Assembly: GCF_900116705.1 (NCBI RefSeq)
Contig: NZ_FPBP01000013.1
Coordinates: 43,207-107,206 of the forward strand
DNA: 64,000 bases
DNA from: Halomonas korlensis
GTDB taxonomy: Bacteria > Pseudomonadota > Gammaproteobacteria > Pseudomonadales > Halomonadaceae
Direction of reading: 5' to 3'
Shown: positions 20,363 through 28,598 of the stretch, piece after piece
How the letters are laid out: every line of letters starts with the position of its first letter
How positions within the stretch are numbered: position 1 is the stretch's first letter
Made by a program: the position numbers and the translations under genes
Notes under the pieces: model-generated
The model's input: only the letters and a program-made list of their open reading frames with translations
The model's database searches: none
Told to the model about the DNA's origin: nothing

Positions 20363-20821
20363 TCAGGACTTTTCAGCGTGCGCGGCGAGTTTCTCCAAGG
20401 CACGTTTCAGGCGCGGGTTCTCGATATCCGCCGCACAGCTGGAAAGCTCATCAGCAGCTTGGGCGGGAAGTTCACGAACGTAGCGCCGTGGCGCCTTCAC
20501 CGTATGGACTGGCCGCACCTTGAACTGAAAGCCGGTCACCGCCTCGAAGCCCGGAAGTTCGTGAAGCAGCTGCAGCAGGCGTTGTTGTTCGTATCGTAGC
20601 CAGGTCAGCCAGACGGCGCGGTCGGTAATCAATGTCAAGCGACCCTCGCGGTAACCACCGACGTGTAAATGTTCGCGGACTTCCTCGGGAAGGTGGTCTC
20701 GCAGGTGCTGTTGGGCCCGCTCGATAAGCCTGGCAGTGCGCATCAGCGAACCCAGCTCACCGCCGCCATCCAGCAGGCGGGACATGGGCTGTGCGCGTGC
20801 GCGCTTAACCTTTATACTCAT
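20363..20821 (-). CDS. dciA: DciA-type helicase operator (DUF721)
   Basis: DUF721 protein; DciA is the ancestral bacterial partner that helps load the replicative helicase DnaB where DnaC or DnaI is missing. The preferred ATG at 20821 gives 152 residues starting MSIKVKRARAQP; an upstream in-frame ATG at 20854 would add 11. The body has the DUF721 pattern: LRDHLPEEVREHLHVGGYREG, then LTLITDRAVWLTWLRYEQQRLL, then a beta strand GFQFKVRPV. Position between lpxC and secA is the usual place in pseudomonads. It is convergent with lpxC and divergent from the small ORF before secA. Function is inferred from family and context. Confidence 0.85.
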   Translation of the reverse strand: MSIKVKRARAQPMSRLLDGGGELGSLMRTARLIERAQQHLRDHLPEEVREHLHVGGYREGRLTLITDRAVWLTWLRYEQQRLLQLLHELPGFEAVTGFQFKVRPVHTVKAPRRYVRELPAQAADELSSCAADIENPRLKRALEKLAAHAEKS

Positions 20822-20927
20822 TGGCTTGCTTCTCGAGGCCTTCCCGCTGGACATGGCATTCGATCATGTCGTGGTCGATAGACGGTAATCAGCGGGAGCC
20901 TATCACGCTCTGGAGTCCATCGACAGC

Positions 20928-21326
20928 ATGCCGTCCGTCCCTTACCACCACTCGCTTGCCGCCGGCTGTCGCGCTACCGAGCGTTGCCTGACGGGGCGCC
21001 GTGCAGTGGCACGTCGACCAGCGCGTTGGTGGTTGGCGGGTCTGCTGGTGGGATGTCTGTTACCGGCCAGCCTGGCGCAAACCGAAGGATGGCGGTATTC
21101 CGAGCGAATCGCCCAGATCTGTGTGCTGGCCCCGGCGTTGATTCGCGCCAGCTCGCGGCTTCGGGCACGCCGTCGCGCCATGGTGCGATGGCCCCTGCGT
21201 AGGGTGTGGCGACTCGCCGACGCCATTGGCTCGGCGGGGCGTCTGATCGTGCCACCGCCGCGCGCCATTGCCGGCCATGATGTGTTGACGCGTCGTGGCC
21301 CGCCGCAGGCGTGGGCAGGCTGTTAA
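20928..21326 (+). CDS. Small exported protein upstream of secA; SecM-like arrest-peptide candidate
   Basis: I do not recognise a characterised family. The 132-residue frame (ATG 20928) or its in-frame GTG form (21006, 106 residues, GGGG 9 bases upstream) reads like a Sec substrate. From the GTG, three Arg precede a hydrophobic core [12 protein letters not shown] and a possible signal-peptidase I site ASLA/Q; LVGC could alternatively be a lipobox. The mature part is Arg-rich and ends [12 protein letters not shown]. The R-G-P-P at 21294-21305 resembles the RAGP of SecM and the RAPP of other arrest peptides, seven codons before the stop. secA starts 64 bp later. In enterobacteria secM holds exactly this place. 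A spurious GC-rich ORF remains possible. Confidence 0.5.
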   Translation: MPSVPYHHSLAAGCRATERCLTGRRAVARRPARWWLAGLLVGCLLPASLAQTEGWRYSERIAQICVLAPALIRASSRLRARRRAMVRWPLRRVWRLADAIGSAGRLIVPPPRAIAGHDVLTRRGPPQAWAGC

Positions 21327-21390
21327 TCGACCGAACCGCCGAGCGTCTATCGACACCGGCGCGATGCCACACGCAGATATTGGACATTTC

Positions 21391-24123
21391 ATGATCAACT
21401 CCCTGTTACGCAAGGTCGTCGGTTCCAAGAACGACCGAGAAGTCAAGAGCATGTCGCGCCAGGCCGCGCAGATCACGGCGATGGAAAACCAGCTCGAGAG
21501 CCTGGATGATGCGATGCTGCAGGCGCGCACTCAGACACTTCGCGAGCGGCTCGAGGCCGGCGAGACGCTGGAAGCGCTACTGCCGGATGCCTTCGCCACG
21601 GTACGTGAGGCCAGCAAGCGCGTGATGGGTCTGCGCCACTTCGACGTGCAGTTGGTGGGCGGCATGACCCTGCATCGTGGCCGCATCGCCGAGATGAAGA
21701 CCGGTGAAGGCAAGACCCTGGTGGCCACCCTGGCCGTTTATCTTAATGCCCTGTCTGGTGAAGGCGTCCACGTCGTCACCGTCAATGATTACCTGGCGAG
21801 TCGCGACGCCGAGTGGATGCGCCCGCTCTACGAATTCCTGGGGTTGAGCGTGGGGATTATCTACTCGGGGCAAAACGCCGAGGAAAAGCGCGCGGCCTAT
21901 GCGTGCGATATTACCTACGGTACCAACAACGAATTCGGCTTCGACTATCTGCGCGATAACATGGCGTTCTCGTTGGAGGACAAGGTGCAGCGTGGGCTGC
22001 ATTTCGCCATCGTCGATGAAGTCGACTCGATCCTGATCGATGAGGCACGAACGCCGCTGATTATCTCAGGGGCGGTGGATGAAAATACCGAGCTTTACAG
22101 GGTGGTTGATCGCCTGGCCGTGCATCTGGAGCAGGGTAGCGAGGACGAGGAAGCCGTGAGCGGGGACTTCCTGATCGACGAGAAACAAAAGCAGGTGGAA
22201 GTCACCGAGCAGGGCCACCACAAGGTCGAGGAGTTGATGCGCGCCGAGGGGCTGCTCGGCGAGGAGGATTCGCTCTATGCGGTCCAGAACCTCAACTTGC
22301 TTCAGCATATGCACTCGGCCCTGCGGGCGAGGCATCTCTACCATCGCGACGTGGACTACATCGTCAAGGATGGGCAGGTGGTGATCGTCGACGAACATAC
22401 CGGCCGCAGCATGCCGGGCCGGCGCTGGTCGGAAGGCCTCCATCAGGCGGTGGAAGCCAAGGAGGGAGTCACCGTTCAGCGCGAGAGCCAGACGCTGGCC
22501 TCGACCACCTTTCAGAACTACTTCCGTCTCTACGACAAGCTGGCCGGGATGACCGGTACCGCCGATACCGAGGCCTTCGAGTTTCGGCAGATCTATGGTC
22601 TGGACGTGGTGGTGATCCCCACTAACCAGCCGCTGATCCGCCAGGACCAGAACGATCTGGTCTACCTCACCGCCGAGGAAAAGTACGAGGCGATCATCGA
22701 GGACGTCAGGACCCAGACCGAGGCGGGTCGGCCCGTGCTGGTGGGTACCGCTTCCATCGAGACCAGCGAGTACCTGGCGGCCCTGATGCGCAAGGCCGAG
22801 CTCACGTTCAATGTGCTCAACGCCAAGCAGCACCAGAGCGAGGCCGAGATCATCGCTCAGGCGGGCCGGCCGGGTGCGATCACCATCGCCACCAACATGG
22901 CGGGTCGCGGTACCGATATCGTTCTTGGCGGTAACTGGGAAGCCGAAGCCGCCAGACAGGGCGACGCCAGCGACGCGCAAATGGCGAATATCAAGGCCGA
23001 ATGGCAGGCCCGTCACGAGGCGGTGCTGGCGGCCGGCGGCCTGCATGTGATCGGCTCCGAGCGCCATGAGTCGCGTCGCATCGATAACCAGCTGCGCGGA
23101 CGTGCCGGCCGCCAGGGCGACCCGGGCTCGACACGCTTCTTCCTGTCGCTGGAAGACAACCTGATGCGGCTGTTCGGCTCCGACCGGGTGCAGCGCATGA
23201 TGAAGGCGCTGGGTCTCGAGCATGGCGAGGCCATCGAGCACAAGATGGTCTCCAACGCCGTCGAACGGGCACAGAAGAAAGTCGAGAGCCGCAATTTCGA
23301 TATTCGCAAGCAACTGCTCGAGTATGATGATGTGGCCAACGACCAGCGTCGCGTCATCTACGAACAGCGTAACGACATTCTGAGTTCCGACGACGTCTCG
23401 GCGCCTATCGCGGGCATTCGCGAGGAAGTGCTCGATCAGGCCATCAGCGACTTCGTGCCGCCCCAGAGTCTCGCCGAACAGTGGGACCTGCCAGGCCTCG
23501 AGGAGCATCTCAGAACCGAATTCAACCTTGATGCGCCGGTCGTTGAGTGGTCCGAGAAGGACGAGCGCTTCCACGAAGAGCAGTTGCGTGAACGCCTGCA
23601 AGCGATGCATCGCGACGCCTACGAGGGGAAAGTCGCGGAGGCGGGTCCCGAGTTGATGCGTCGCTTCGAGAAACAGGTAATGCTCCAGGTGCTCGACACG
23701 CGCTGGAAGGAACACTTGCAGTCGATGGATCATCTGCGGCGGGGGATTCATTTGCGCGGTTATGCCCAGAAGAATCCCAAGCAGGAATACAAGCGCGAAT
23801 CCTTCGAGCTGTTCCAGACGCTACTGACCAATATCAAGTCGGACGTGATCCGCATTCTCAGCCATGTGAAGGTGCGCCGTCCCGAGGAAGTCGAGGAACT
23901 CGAACAGCAGCGTCGCGACGCCCTGGCGCGCGAGAAGGCGGGTGCCTCGAGCCGTCACGATGCGCCGGAATCTTCCGCCGCGCCGAGTGCCGAGAGCGCC
24001 CCGGTGCCGCCGGGTGCCGACGGACGACCGCTGCGTCGAGAGGGGCCCAAGGTAGGGCGCAACGACCCTTGCCCCTGTGGGTCGGGCAAGAAGTACAAGC
24101 AGTGCTGCGGCACGCTGAACTGA
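21391..24123 (+). CDS. secA: Protein translocase ATPase SecA
   Basis: Motor ATPase driving preproteins through SecYEG. The start at 21391 gives [17 protein letters not shown], matching the standard N-terminus. The open frame extends to 21295, but those 32 residues overlap the upstream ORF and look non-coding. It has 910 residues (E. coli 901): NBD1 with [11 protein letters not shown] and [16 protein letters not shown], the preprotein-crosslinking domain, NBD2 with [13 protein letters not shown] and [11 protein letters not shown], the helical scaffold, and a C-terminal zinc-binding SecB/lipid tail [16 protein letters not shown]. The ribosome site is weak (TTGGA), compatible with regulated initiation. 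Confidence 0.98.
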   Translation: MINSLLRKVVGSKNDREVKSMSRQAAQITAMENQLESLDDAMLQARTQTLRERLEAGETLEALLPDAFATVREASKRVMGLRHFDVQLVGGMTLHRGRIAEMKTGEGKTLVATLAVYLNALSGEGVHVVTVNDYLASRDAEWMRPLYEFLGLSVGIIYSGQNAEEKRAAYACDITYGTNNEFGFDYLRDNMAFSLEDKVQRGLHFAIVDEVDSILIDEARTPLIISGAVDENTELYRVVDRLAVHLEQGSEDEEAVSGDFLIDEKQKQVEVTEQGHHKVEELMRAEGLLGEEDSLYAVQNLNLLQHMHSALRARHLYHRDVDYIVKDGQVVIVDEHTGRSMPGRRWSEGLHQAVEAKEGVTVQRESQTLASTTFQNYFRLYDKLAGMTGTADTEAFEFRQIYGLDVVVIPTNQPLIRQDQNDLVYLTAEEKYEAIIEDVRTQTEAGRPVLVGTASIETSEYLAALMRKAELTFNVLNAKQHQSEAEIIAQAGRPGAITIATNMAGRGTDIVLGGNWEAEAARQGDASDAQMANIKAEWQARHEAVLAAGGLHVIGSERHESRRIDNQLRGRAGRQGDPGSTRFFLSLEDNLMRLFGSDRVQRMMKALGLEHGEAIEHKMVSNAVERAQKKVESRNFDIRKQLLEYDDVANDQRRVIYEQRNDILSSDDVSAPIAGIREEVLDQAISDFVPPQSLAEQWDLPGLEEHLRTEFNLDAPVVEWSEKDERFHEEQLRERLQAMHRDAYEGKVAEAGPELMRRFEKQVMLQVLDTRWKEHLQSMDHLRRGIHLRGYAQKNPKQEYKRESFELFQTLLTNIKSDVIRILSHVKVRRPEEVEELEQQRRDALAREKAGASSRHDAPESSAAPSAESAPVPPGADGRPLRREGPKVGRNDPCPCGSGKKYKQCCGTLN

Positions 24124-24151
24124 GCTTTAAGACCTTCGAGGAGACGAGACG

Positions 24152-25387
24152 ATGGCAGTGGGTGAGGCATATTTCCCCGACATGCCGGTGATCGACGGCC
24201 TGCGCCTGGGCACGTCCCGGGCCGGGATCAAGACGCCGGAACGACGAGACCTAGTGGTAATCGAGATCCCCGAAGGCGCCCGGATTGTGGGGGCCTTCAC
24301 TCGCAATGCCTTCTGCGCGGCGCCGGTGATCGTCGCCCGCGACCACCTGGCGCGCTGCGCGTCGCGCGGCACGGCAGCACGTTACCTGATGATCAATACG
24401 GGCAATGCCAATGCCGGTACCGGCGAGACGGGATTGCACGATGCCCGCGCCACTTGCGCCGCGTTGGCGCAGTTGGCTGGCGTCGAGGAAGACAGCGTCC
24501 TGCCGTTTTCCACCGGCGTGATCGGCGAGCCGCTTCCGATGGAACGGCTGATCGGTGGCCTGCCTGCGGCCTTTGCGGCGCTCGACGGGACAGCGCAGGC
24601 CTGGCATGAGGCGGCTCAAGGCATTCTCACCACCGATACTCGCGCCAAGGGCGCCAGCGTGACACTGCAGATTGGCGATGAGACCGTGACCATCAACGGG
24701 ATCAGCAAGGGATCGGGCATGATTCGCCCCAACATGGCGACCATGCTGGCATTCGTCGCCACCGATGCCAGCATCGAGACATCGTTGCTGGATGCGCTGC
24801 TGCACGAGACGCTTGACCGATCCTTCAACTGCATCACCGTGGACAGCGATACCTCGACCAACGACGCCTGCATGTTGATGGCGACGGGGCGAGGTGCTGT
24901 CGTGGCCGATAAGGATTCAGAGGCGCTGGAGATCTTCCGCAATGGTCTGCAGCGCGTGATGACCGAACTCGCCCAGGCGATCATTCGCGACGGCGAAGGC
25001 GCGACCAAGTTCGTCACCCTTCAGGTCAGTGGCGCTGAAGATCGACAAGAGGCGCTCGATGTGGCCTTCACCGTGGCCCATTCTCCCCTGGTGAAAACCG
25101 CGCTCTACGCCAGCGACGCCAACTGGGGCCGGATTCTTGCAGCGGTGGGGCGCGCCCCGGTCGAGAATTTCGACGTGTCACGAGTGGTCATCGCCCTGGA
25201 TGACGTGCGTCTGGTCGAGCATGGCGGCCGAGCCGCGAGTTATACGGAGGACGCCGGCAGCGCGGTGATGGCGCGTGACGAGATTACCATCCACATCGAC
25301 CTGGGACGTGGCGAGGCGCAGGCAACCGTCTGGACCTCAGACCTATCCCATGACTATGTCTCCATTAACGCCGATTATCGAAACTGA
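24152..25387 (+). CDS. argJ: Bifunctional ornithine acetyltransferase / N-acetylglutamate synthase ArgJ
   Basis: Arginine-pathway enzyme that moves the acetyl group from N-acetylornithine to glutamate and can also make N-acetylglutamate from acetyl-CoA. The 411 residues include the self-cleavage site in RPNMATMLAF: cleavage before the Thr of ATML creates alpha and beta chains with Thr as N-terminal nucleophile. Other typical blocks are MINTGNANAGTG, ISKGSGMIRPN, DSDTSTNDA and ASDANWGRI. GAGGAGACGAGACG precedes the ATG. Position right after secA is as in pseudomonads. Confidence 0.96.
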   Translation: MAVGEAYFPDMPVIDGLRLGTSRAGIKTPERRDLVVIEIPEGARIVGAFTRNAFCAAPVIVARDHLARCASRGTAARYLMINTGNANAGTGETGLHDARATCAALAQLAGVEEDSVLPFSTGVIGEPLPMERLIGGLPAAFAALDGTAQAWHEAAQGILTTDTRAKGASVTLQIGDETVTINGISKGSGMIRPNMATMLAFVATDASIETSLLDALLHETLDRSFNCITVDSDTSTNDACMLMATGRGAVVADKDSEALEIFRNGLQRVMTELAQAIIRDGEGATKFVTLQVSGAEDRQEALDVAFTVAHSPLVKTALYASDANWGRILAAVGRAPVENFDVSRVVIALDDVRLVEHGGRAASYTEDAGSAVMARDEITIHIDLGRGEAQATVWTSDLSHDYVSINADYRN

Positions 25388-25484
25388 ACCGGCGCCGTTA
25401 CCCGGCCGGCAATATCGAACAGATGTCGAGCAACAGACAACCCCCGCGCAGCGACACGGCCGTGCGGACAGGCGGTAGGAACCA

Positions 25485-26441
25485 ATGAACGCAATGGTGA
25501 AGAGAAGGGTGCATGTAGCAGCGGCGGCCATCATCAGCGCCGATGGACGGGAGGTGTTGATCGCTCGTCGGCCCTCCAATGTCGATCATGGCGGGCTGTG
25601 GGAATTCCCCGGCGGCAAGCTCGCGCCCTACGAGACTGGCCTTGGCGGGCTCAAGCGCGAGTTGCATGAGGAGCTGGGCGTGGAGATCCGATGTGCCCAG
25701 CCGTTGATTCGCATCCACCACGAGTACGCCGAGAAGCATATCCTGCTGGATGTCTGGCAGGTTCACGCGTTTTCCGGCGAACCGTTCGGGCGTGAAGGGC
25801 AGGCAGTTCGCTGGGTGCCGATGGAAGAGCTGGTCAAATATCCCTTTCCGGCAGCCAACCTACCGATACTGCGTGCCGTGATGTTGCCGACCGAATATCT
25901 GATCACGGGAGACGAGGACGACGAGAATCACTTTCTCGAGCGGCTCGAGCGCGCCCTGACCGAGGATCGGGTCAAGCTGGTGCAGTATCGCGACAAGGCG
26001 TTGGAGGAAGCGACTTACCTGGCCCGCGCCGAAAAGGCCTTGGCCCTGTGCCGCCAGCACGGGGCACGCCTACTGCTCAATGGCAACCCTGCGTTGCTCG
26101 AACATGTCGACGCTGATGGCATCCATCTGACCAGCGAGCGGTTGATGTCGCTGGAGCGCCGACCGATCAATGATGGCAAGTGGGTGTCGGCCTCGACGCA
26201 TGACCGAGAACAACTGCGTCAGGCCGGCCGGATCGGCTGTGATTTCGTGACACTTTCGCCGCTGCGCACCACGCCCTCACATCCTCAGGTGGCCCCGATC
26301 GGCTGGCACGAATTTCAGCAACTGGTGGAGCATGCGGCCATGCCAGTGTTCGCTTTGGGCGGCATGACGCGTCATGACGCGGATCATGCCCGCGGTGTGG
26401 GGGCCCAGGGCATCGCCTCGATCCGCGATTTCTGGAGATAA
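25485..26441 (+). CDS. Nudix hydrolase fused to a ThiE-like domain
   Basis: Two-domain protein of 318 residues. Residues about 5-130 are a MutT-like Nudix domain with a full Nudix box: GGKLAPYETG continuing into LKRELHEELGV, the two Glu of REL..EE being metal ligands. This half probably sanitises oxidised nucleotides such as 8-oxo-dGTP. Residues about 137-317 resemble thiamine-phosphate synthase (VQYRDKAL, DADGIHL, LSPLRTTPSHP, PVFALGGM). The canonical ND of LINDR is replaced by LLNGN, so TMP synthase activity is doubtful. The fusion is known in many gammaproteobacteria. Convergent with aguB, 19 bp apart. Confidence 0.9.
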   Translation: MNAMVKRRVHVAAAAIISADGREVLIARRPSNVDHGGLWEFPGGKLAPYETGLGGLKRELHEELGVEIRCAQPLIRIHHEYAEKHILLDVWQVHAFSGEPFGREGQAVRWVPMEELVKYPFPAANLPILRAVMLPTEYLITGDEDDENHFLERLERALTEDRVKLVQYRDKALEEATYLARAEKALALCRQHGARLLLNGNPALLEHVDADGIHLTSERLMSLERRPINDGKWVSASTHDREQLRQAGRIGCDFVTLSPLRTTPSHPQVAPIGWHEFQQLVEHAAMPVFALGGMTRHDADHARGVGAQGIASIRDFWR

Positions 26442-26460
26442 GGCTTACCGCTCTGCCTGT

Positions 26461-27363
26461 TCAGTCTCGATAGCGTCGGGTCAGGTCGCCGTAGGCATCG
26501 ATGCGACGGTCACGCAGGTAGGGCCAGATGCGCCTGACTTCCTCGCTACGCGTCATGTCGAGGGTCTCGAGCAGCCGTTCGGCGTGCTGGCCAGCGTGGG
26601 CCAGCAGCTCGCCCTGTGGCCCACAGATGAAGCTTCCACCCCAGAAGTCGATGCCGGGGCTCACGCCAGAGGCGTCGGGCTCGTGGCCGACCCGGTTGGC
26701 GACCACTACCGGCAGCCCATTGGCCACCCCATGGCTGCGCTGAATCAGCGTCCAGGCATCCTTCTGGCGTGCTTTCTCGGGCTTGTCGTCGGGCGGGTGC
26801 CAGCCGATGGCGGTGGGATAGAGCAGCAGCTCGGCACCGGCCAGCGCCATCAGCCGCGCCGCTTCCGGATACCACTGATCCCAGCAGACCAGCACCCCCA
26901 GCCGGCCCACCGAGGTATCGATGGGCTGAAAGCCCTGCTGGCGCGTCTCGTCCAGATCCCCCGGCGTGAAGTAGAATTTCTCGTAAAAGCCTGGGTCGTC
27001 GGGAATATGCATCTTGCGATACTGCCCCACCCGTCCCCGATGACCGTCGTAGACCACGGCCGTGTTGTGGTAGATCCCCGGCGCGCGGCGCTCGAACAAT
27101 GAGCCTACCAGCACGATATCGAGCTCGGCGGCCAGCGCCGCGAGGCGGCTGCCGGTGGGGCCGTCCAGGGGTTCGGCCAGGTCAAAAAGCGCGGCGTCCT
27201 CGGTCTGGCAGAAATAGTGAGTTGCGTGAAGCTCCTGGAGCATGACCAGTTCGGCACCGGCCGCCGCCAGTTCACGCACGCCGGCTTCGCTCTCCTCCAG
27301 GCTGCGCTCTTTGTCGGGCCAGGCCGGCTGCTGGACCAGGCCGACCTTGAGGGTTCGAGTCAT
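26461..27363 (-). CDS. aguB: N-carbamoylputrescine amidase
   Basis: Nitrilase-superfamily enzyme hydrolysing N-carbamoylputrescine to putrescine, CO2 and ammonia. The 300 residues begin MTRTLKVGLVQQPAWPD at the ATG ending at 27363. The open frame continues far upstream, but only in the shadow of aguA. The Glu-Lys-Cys catalytic triad is visible in LQELHATHYF, YRKMHIPDDPGFYEKFYF and LVCWDQWYPEAARL. The PDDPGFYEKFYFTPGD stretch is characteristic of AguB rather than other nitrilases. The start overlaps the aguA stop (ATGA), so the two steps are translationally coupled. Confidence 0.95.
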   Translation of the reverse strand: MTRTLKVGLVQQPAWPDKERSLEESEAGVRELAAAGAELVMLQELHATHYFCQTEDAALFDLAEPLDGPTGSRLAALAAELDIVLVGSLFERRAPGIYHNTAVVYDGHRGRVGQYRKMHIPDDPGFYEKFYFTPGDLDETRQQGFQPIDTSVGRLGVLVCWDQWYPEAARLMALAGAELLLYPTAIGWHPPDDKPEKARQKDAWTLIQRSHGVANGLPVVVANRVGHEPDASGVSPGIDFWGGSFICGPQGELLAHAGQHAERLLETLDMTRSEEVRRIWPYLRDRRIDAYGDLTRRYRD

Positions 27364-28430
27364 GTCGTGTCTCCTTGGCGTTCGACTGAGCGCATGCTCG
27401 AAAGCGTGCCTGCGGGAAGCTGCATGGTCAGGCAATGAAGACTGCCATGCTGGCGGATGACGCTCAAGCAGTCGATGGGGATGATATCGCGCTCGGGGAA
27501 AACCTCGCCCAGTGCCTCGAGCGCCCAACGATCGGCTGCATCGCCATAGGACGGCACCAGCACGGCGCCATTGAGGATCAGGAAGTTGGCATAGGTCGCC
27601 GGCAGGCGATGACCGTCGATCGGGTCGTAGCAGGGATGCGGCAACGGCAGGGGGACGAGGCGATAGGGCGTGCCGTCGGCGCGTCGAAACGCTTTCAGCT
27701 CGGCCTCCATGGCAGACAACCCCGGATAGTGGGGGTCGTCCTCGTCCGTGCACTGTACATAAGCGATGGTCTGCGGGTCGCAGAAGCGCGCCAGGGTATC
27801 CACGTGACTGTCGGTATCGTCGCCTTCCAGATGACCGTTCTTGAGCCACAGCACGCGCTCGATACCGAGATCCGCGCCGAGCCATGCCTCGATGTCGAGA
27901 CGCTCGAGCGAGGGGTTGCGATTGGGGTTGAGCAGGCAAGCCTCGGTGGTCAGCAGCGTGCCGGCACCATCAGTCTCGATGGCTCCCCCTTCCAGTACCC
28001 ACTGACGAGACTCGACCGGGCAGCCGTAGAGGCCGGTATCCGCCAGGCGCCGGGTGAGAGTGTTGTCACGAGCGGCCGCGAACTTGCCGCCCCAGCCGGT
28101 GAAGACATAGTCCAGCAGCCGCGGCTGCCCCTCGTGCTCCACGCCAATCGGACCATGATCGCGGGTCCAGGTGTCATCGCTTAGTGCCACGACAAATTGC
28201 AGACGCTCCTCGGCCACGCCCAGGCAATGAAAGCGCCACTTCAGATGCGTGCGAATGGCGGGAAGCGGGACACTGATCACTACGGCCTGGTAGCGCGTGA
28301 TGGCCACCACCATGGCTTCCAGGGTGGCCTCGATGCGCTCGAGCAATGGTGCCCAGTCGCTATCGGGGGCGGGCCAGGTCAGTTGCACGGCATCCTGAGG
28401 ATGCCATTCGGGAAGCAGGCGATTTGCCAA
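27360..28430 (-). CDS. aguA: Agmatine deiminase
   Basis: Converts agmatine to N-carbamoylputrescine and ammonia, supplying AguB. The preferred start is a TTG at 28430 with GAGGG seven bases upstream, giving 356 residues beginning (M)ANRLLPEWHPQDAV, close to the normal family N-terminus. An ATG at 28484 adds 18 residues, but they are encoded by one arm of an inverted repeat and lack a ribosome site. Guanidino-modifying fold motifs: TWTRDHGPIG, LEGGAIETDGAG, NGHLEGDDTDSHVDT, and the catalytic Cys in HGSLHCLTMQLP. Pairing with aguB makes the assignment firm. Confidence 0.92.
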   Translation of the reverse strand: MANRLLPEWHPQDAVQLTWPAPDSDWAPLLERIEATLEAMVVAITRYQAVVISVPLPAIRTHLKWRFHCLGVAEERLQFVVALSDDTWTRDHGPIGVEHEGQPRLLDYVFTGWGGKFAAARDNTLTRRLADTGLYGCPVESRQWVLEGGAIETDGAGTLLTTEACLLNPNRNPSLERLDIEAWLGADLGIERVLWLKNGHLEGDDTDSHVDTLARFCDPQTIAYVQCTDEDDPHYPGLSAMEAELKAFRRADGTPYRLVPLPLPHPCYDPIDGHRLPATYANFLILNGAVLVPSYGDAADRWALEALGEVFPERDIIPIDCLSVIRQHGSLHCLTMQLPAGTLSSMRSVERQGDTT

Positions 28431-28453
28431 GAGGGGGCCCTCGTCGAGTAAAA

Positions 28454-28486
28454 CGATGTCCCGACGCCCATGGCGCCGGGACATCG
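28454..28486. repeat. 33-bp inverted repeat at the aguA 5' end
   Basis: Outer arms CGATGTCCCG (28454-28463) and CGGGACATCG (28477-28486) are perfectly complementary, and the inner bases extend the stem to about 14 of 15 paired positions around a CAT loop. It lies just upstream of the preferred aguA start and opposite the lolC leader. It could be an operator or an mRNA hairpin; no T-tract marks it as a terminator. Confidence 0.5.
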
Positions 28487-28598
28487 AAATGTAGGGCCGG
28501 GACGGGAACTATGCAAGTACCGGGACGACTCGCCGCATCCCGATGCAGCCTGCGGGAAAAAACCGTACCATGTCCCCCCGCTGACAAGGAACGACACC

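Noticed and set aside
21295..21390. Upstream extension of secA by 32 residues
   Set aside because: The Arg-rich extension overlaps the upstream ORF in another frame and is absent from known SecA N-termini; MINSLLRKV aligns at 21391.
22066..23751. 561-codon open frame antisense to secA
   Set aside because: It is the shadow of a long GC-rich gene with strong third-position bias; the predicted protein is His/Gln/Gly-rich with no domain, and secA is certain.
27364..27939. N-terminal extension of aguB
   Set aside because: The frame is open for 192 more codons only because it runs antiphase inside aguA; the nitrilase fold starts at MTRTLKV.
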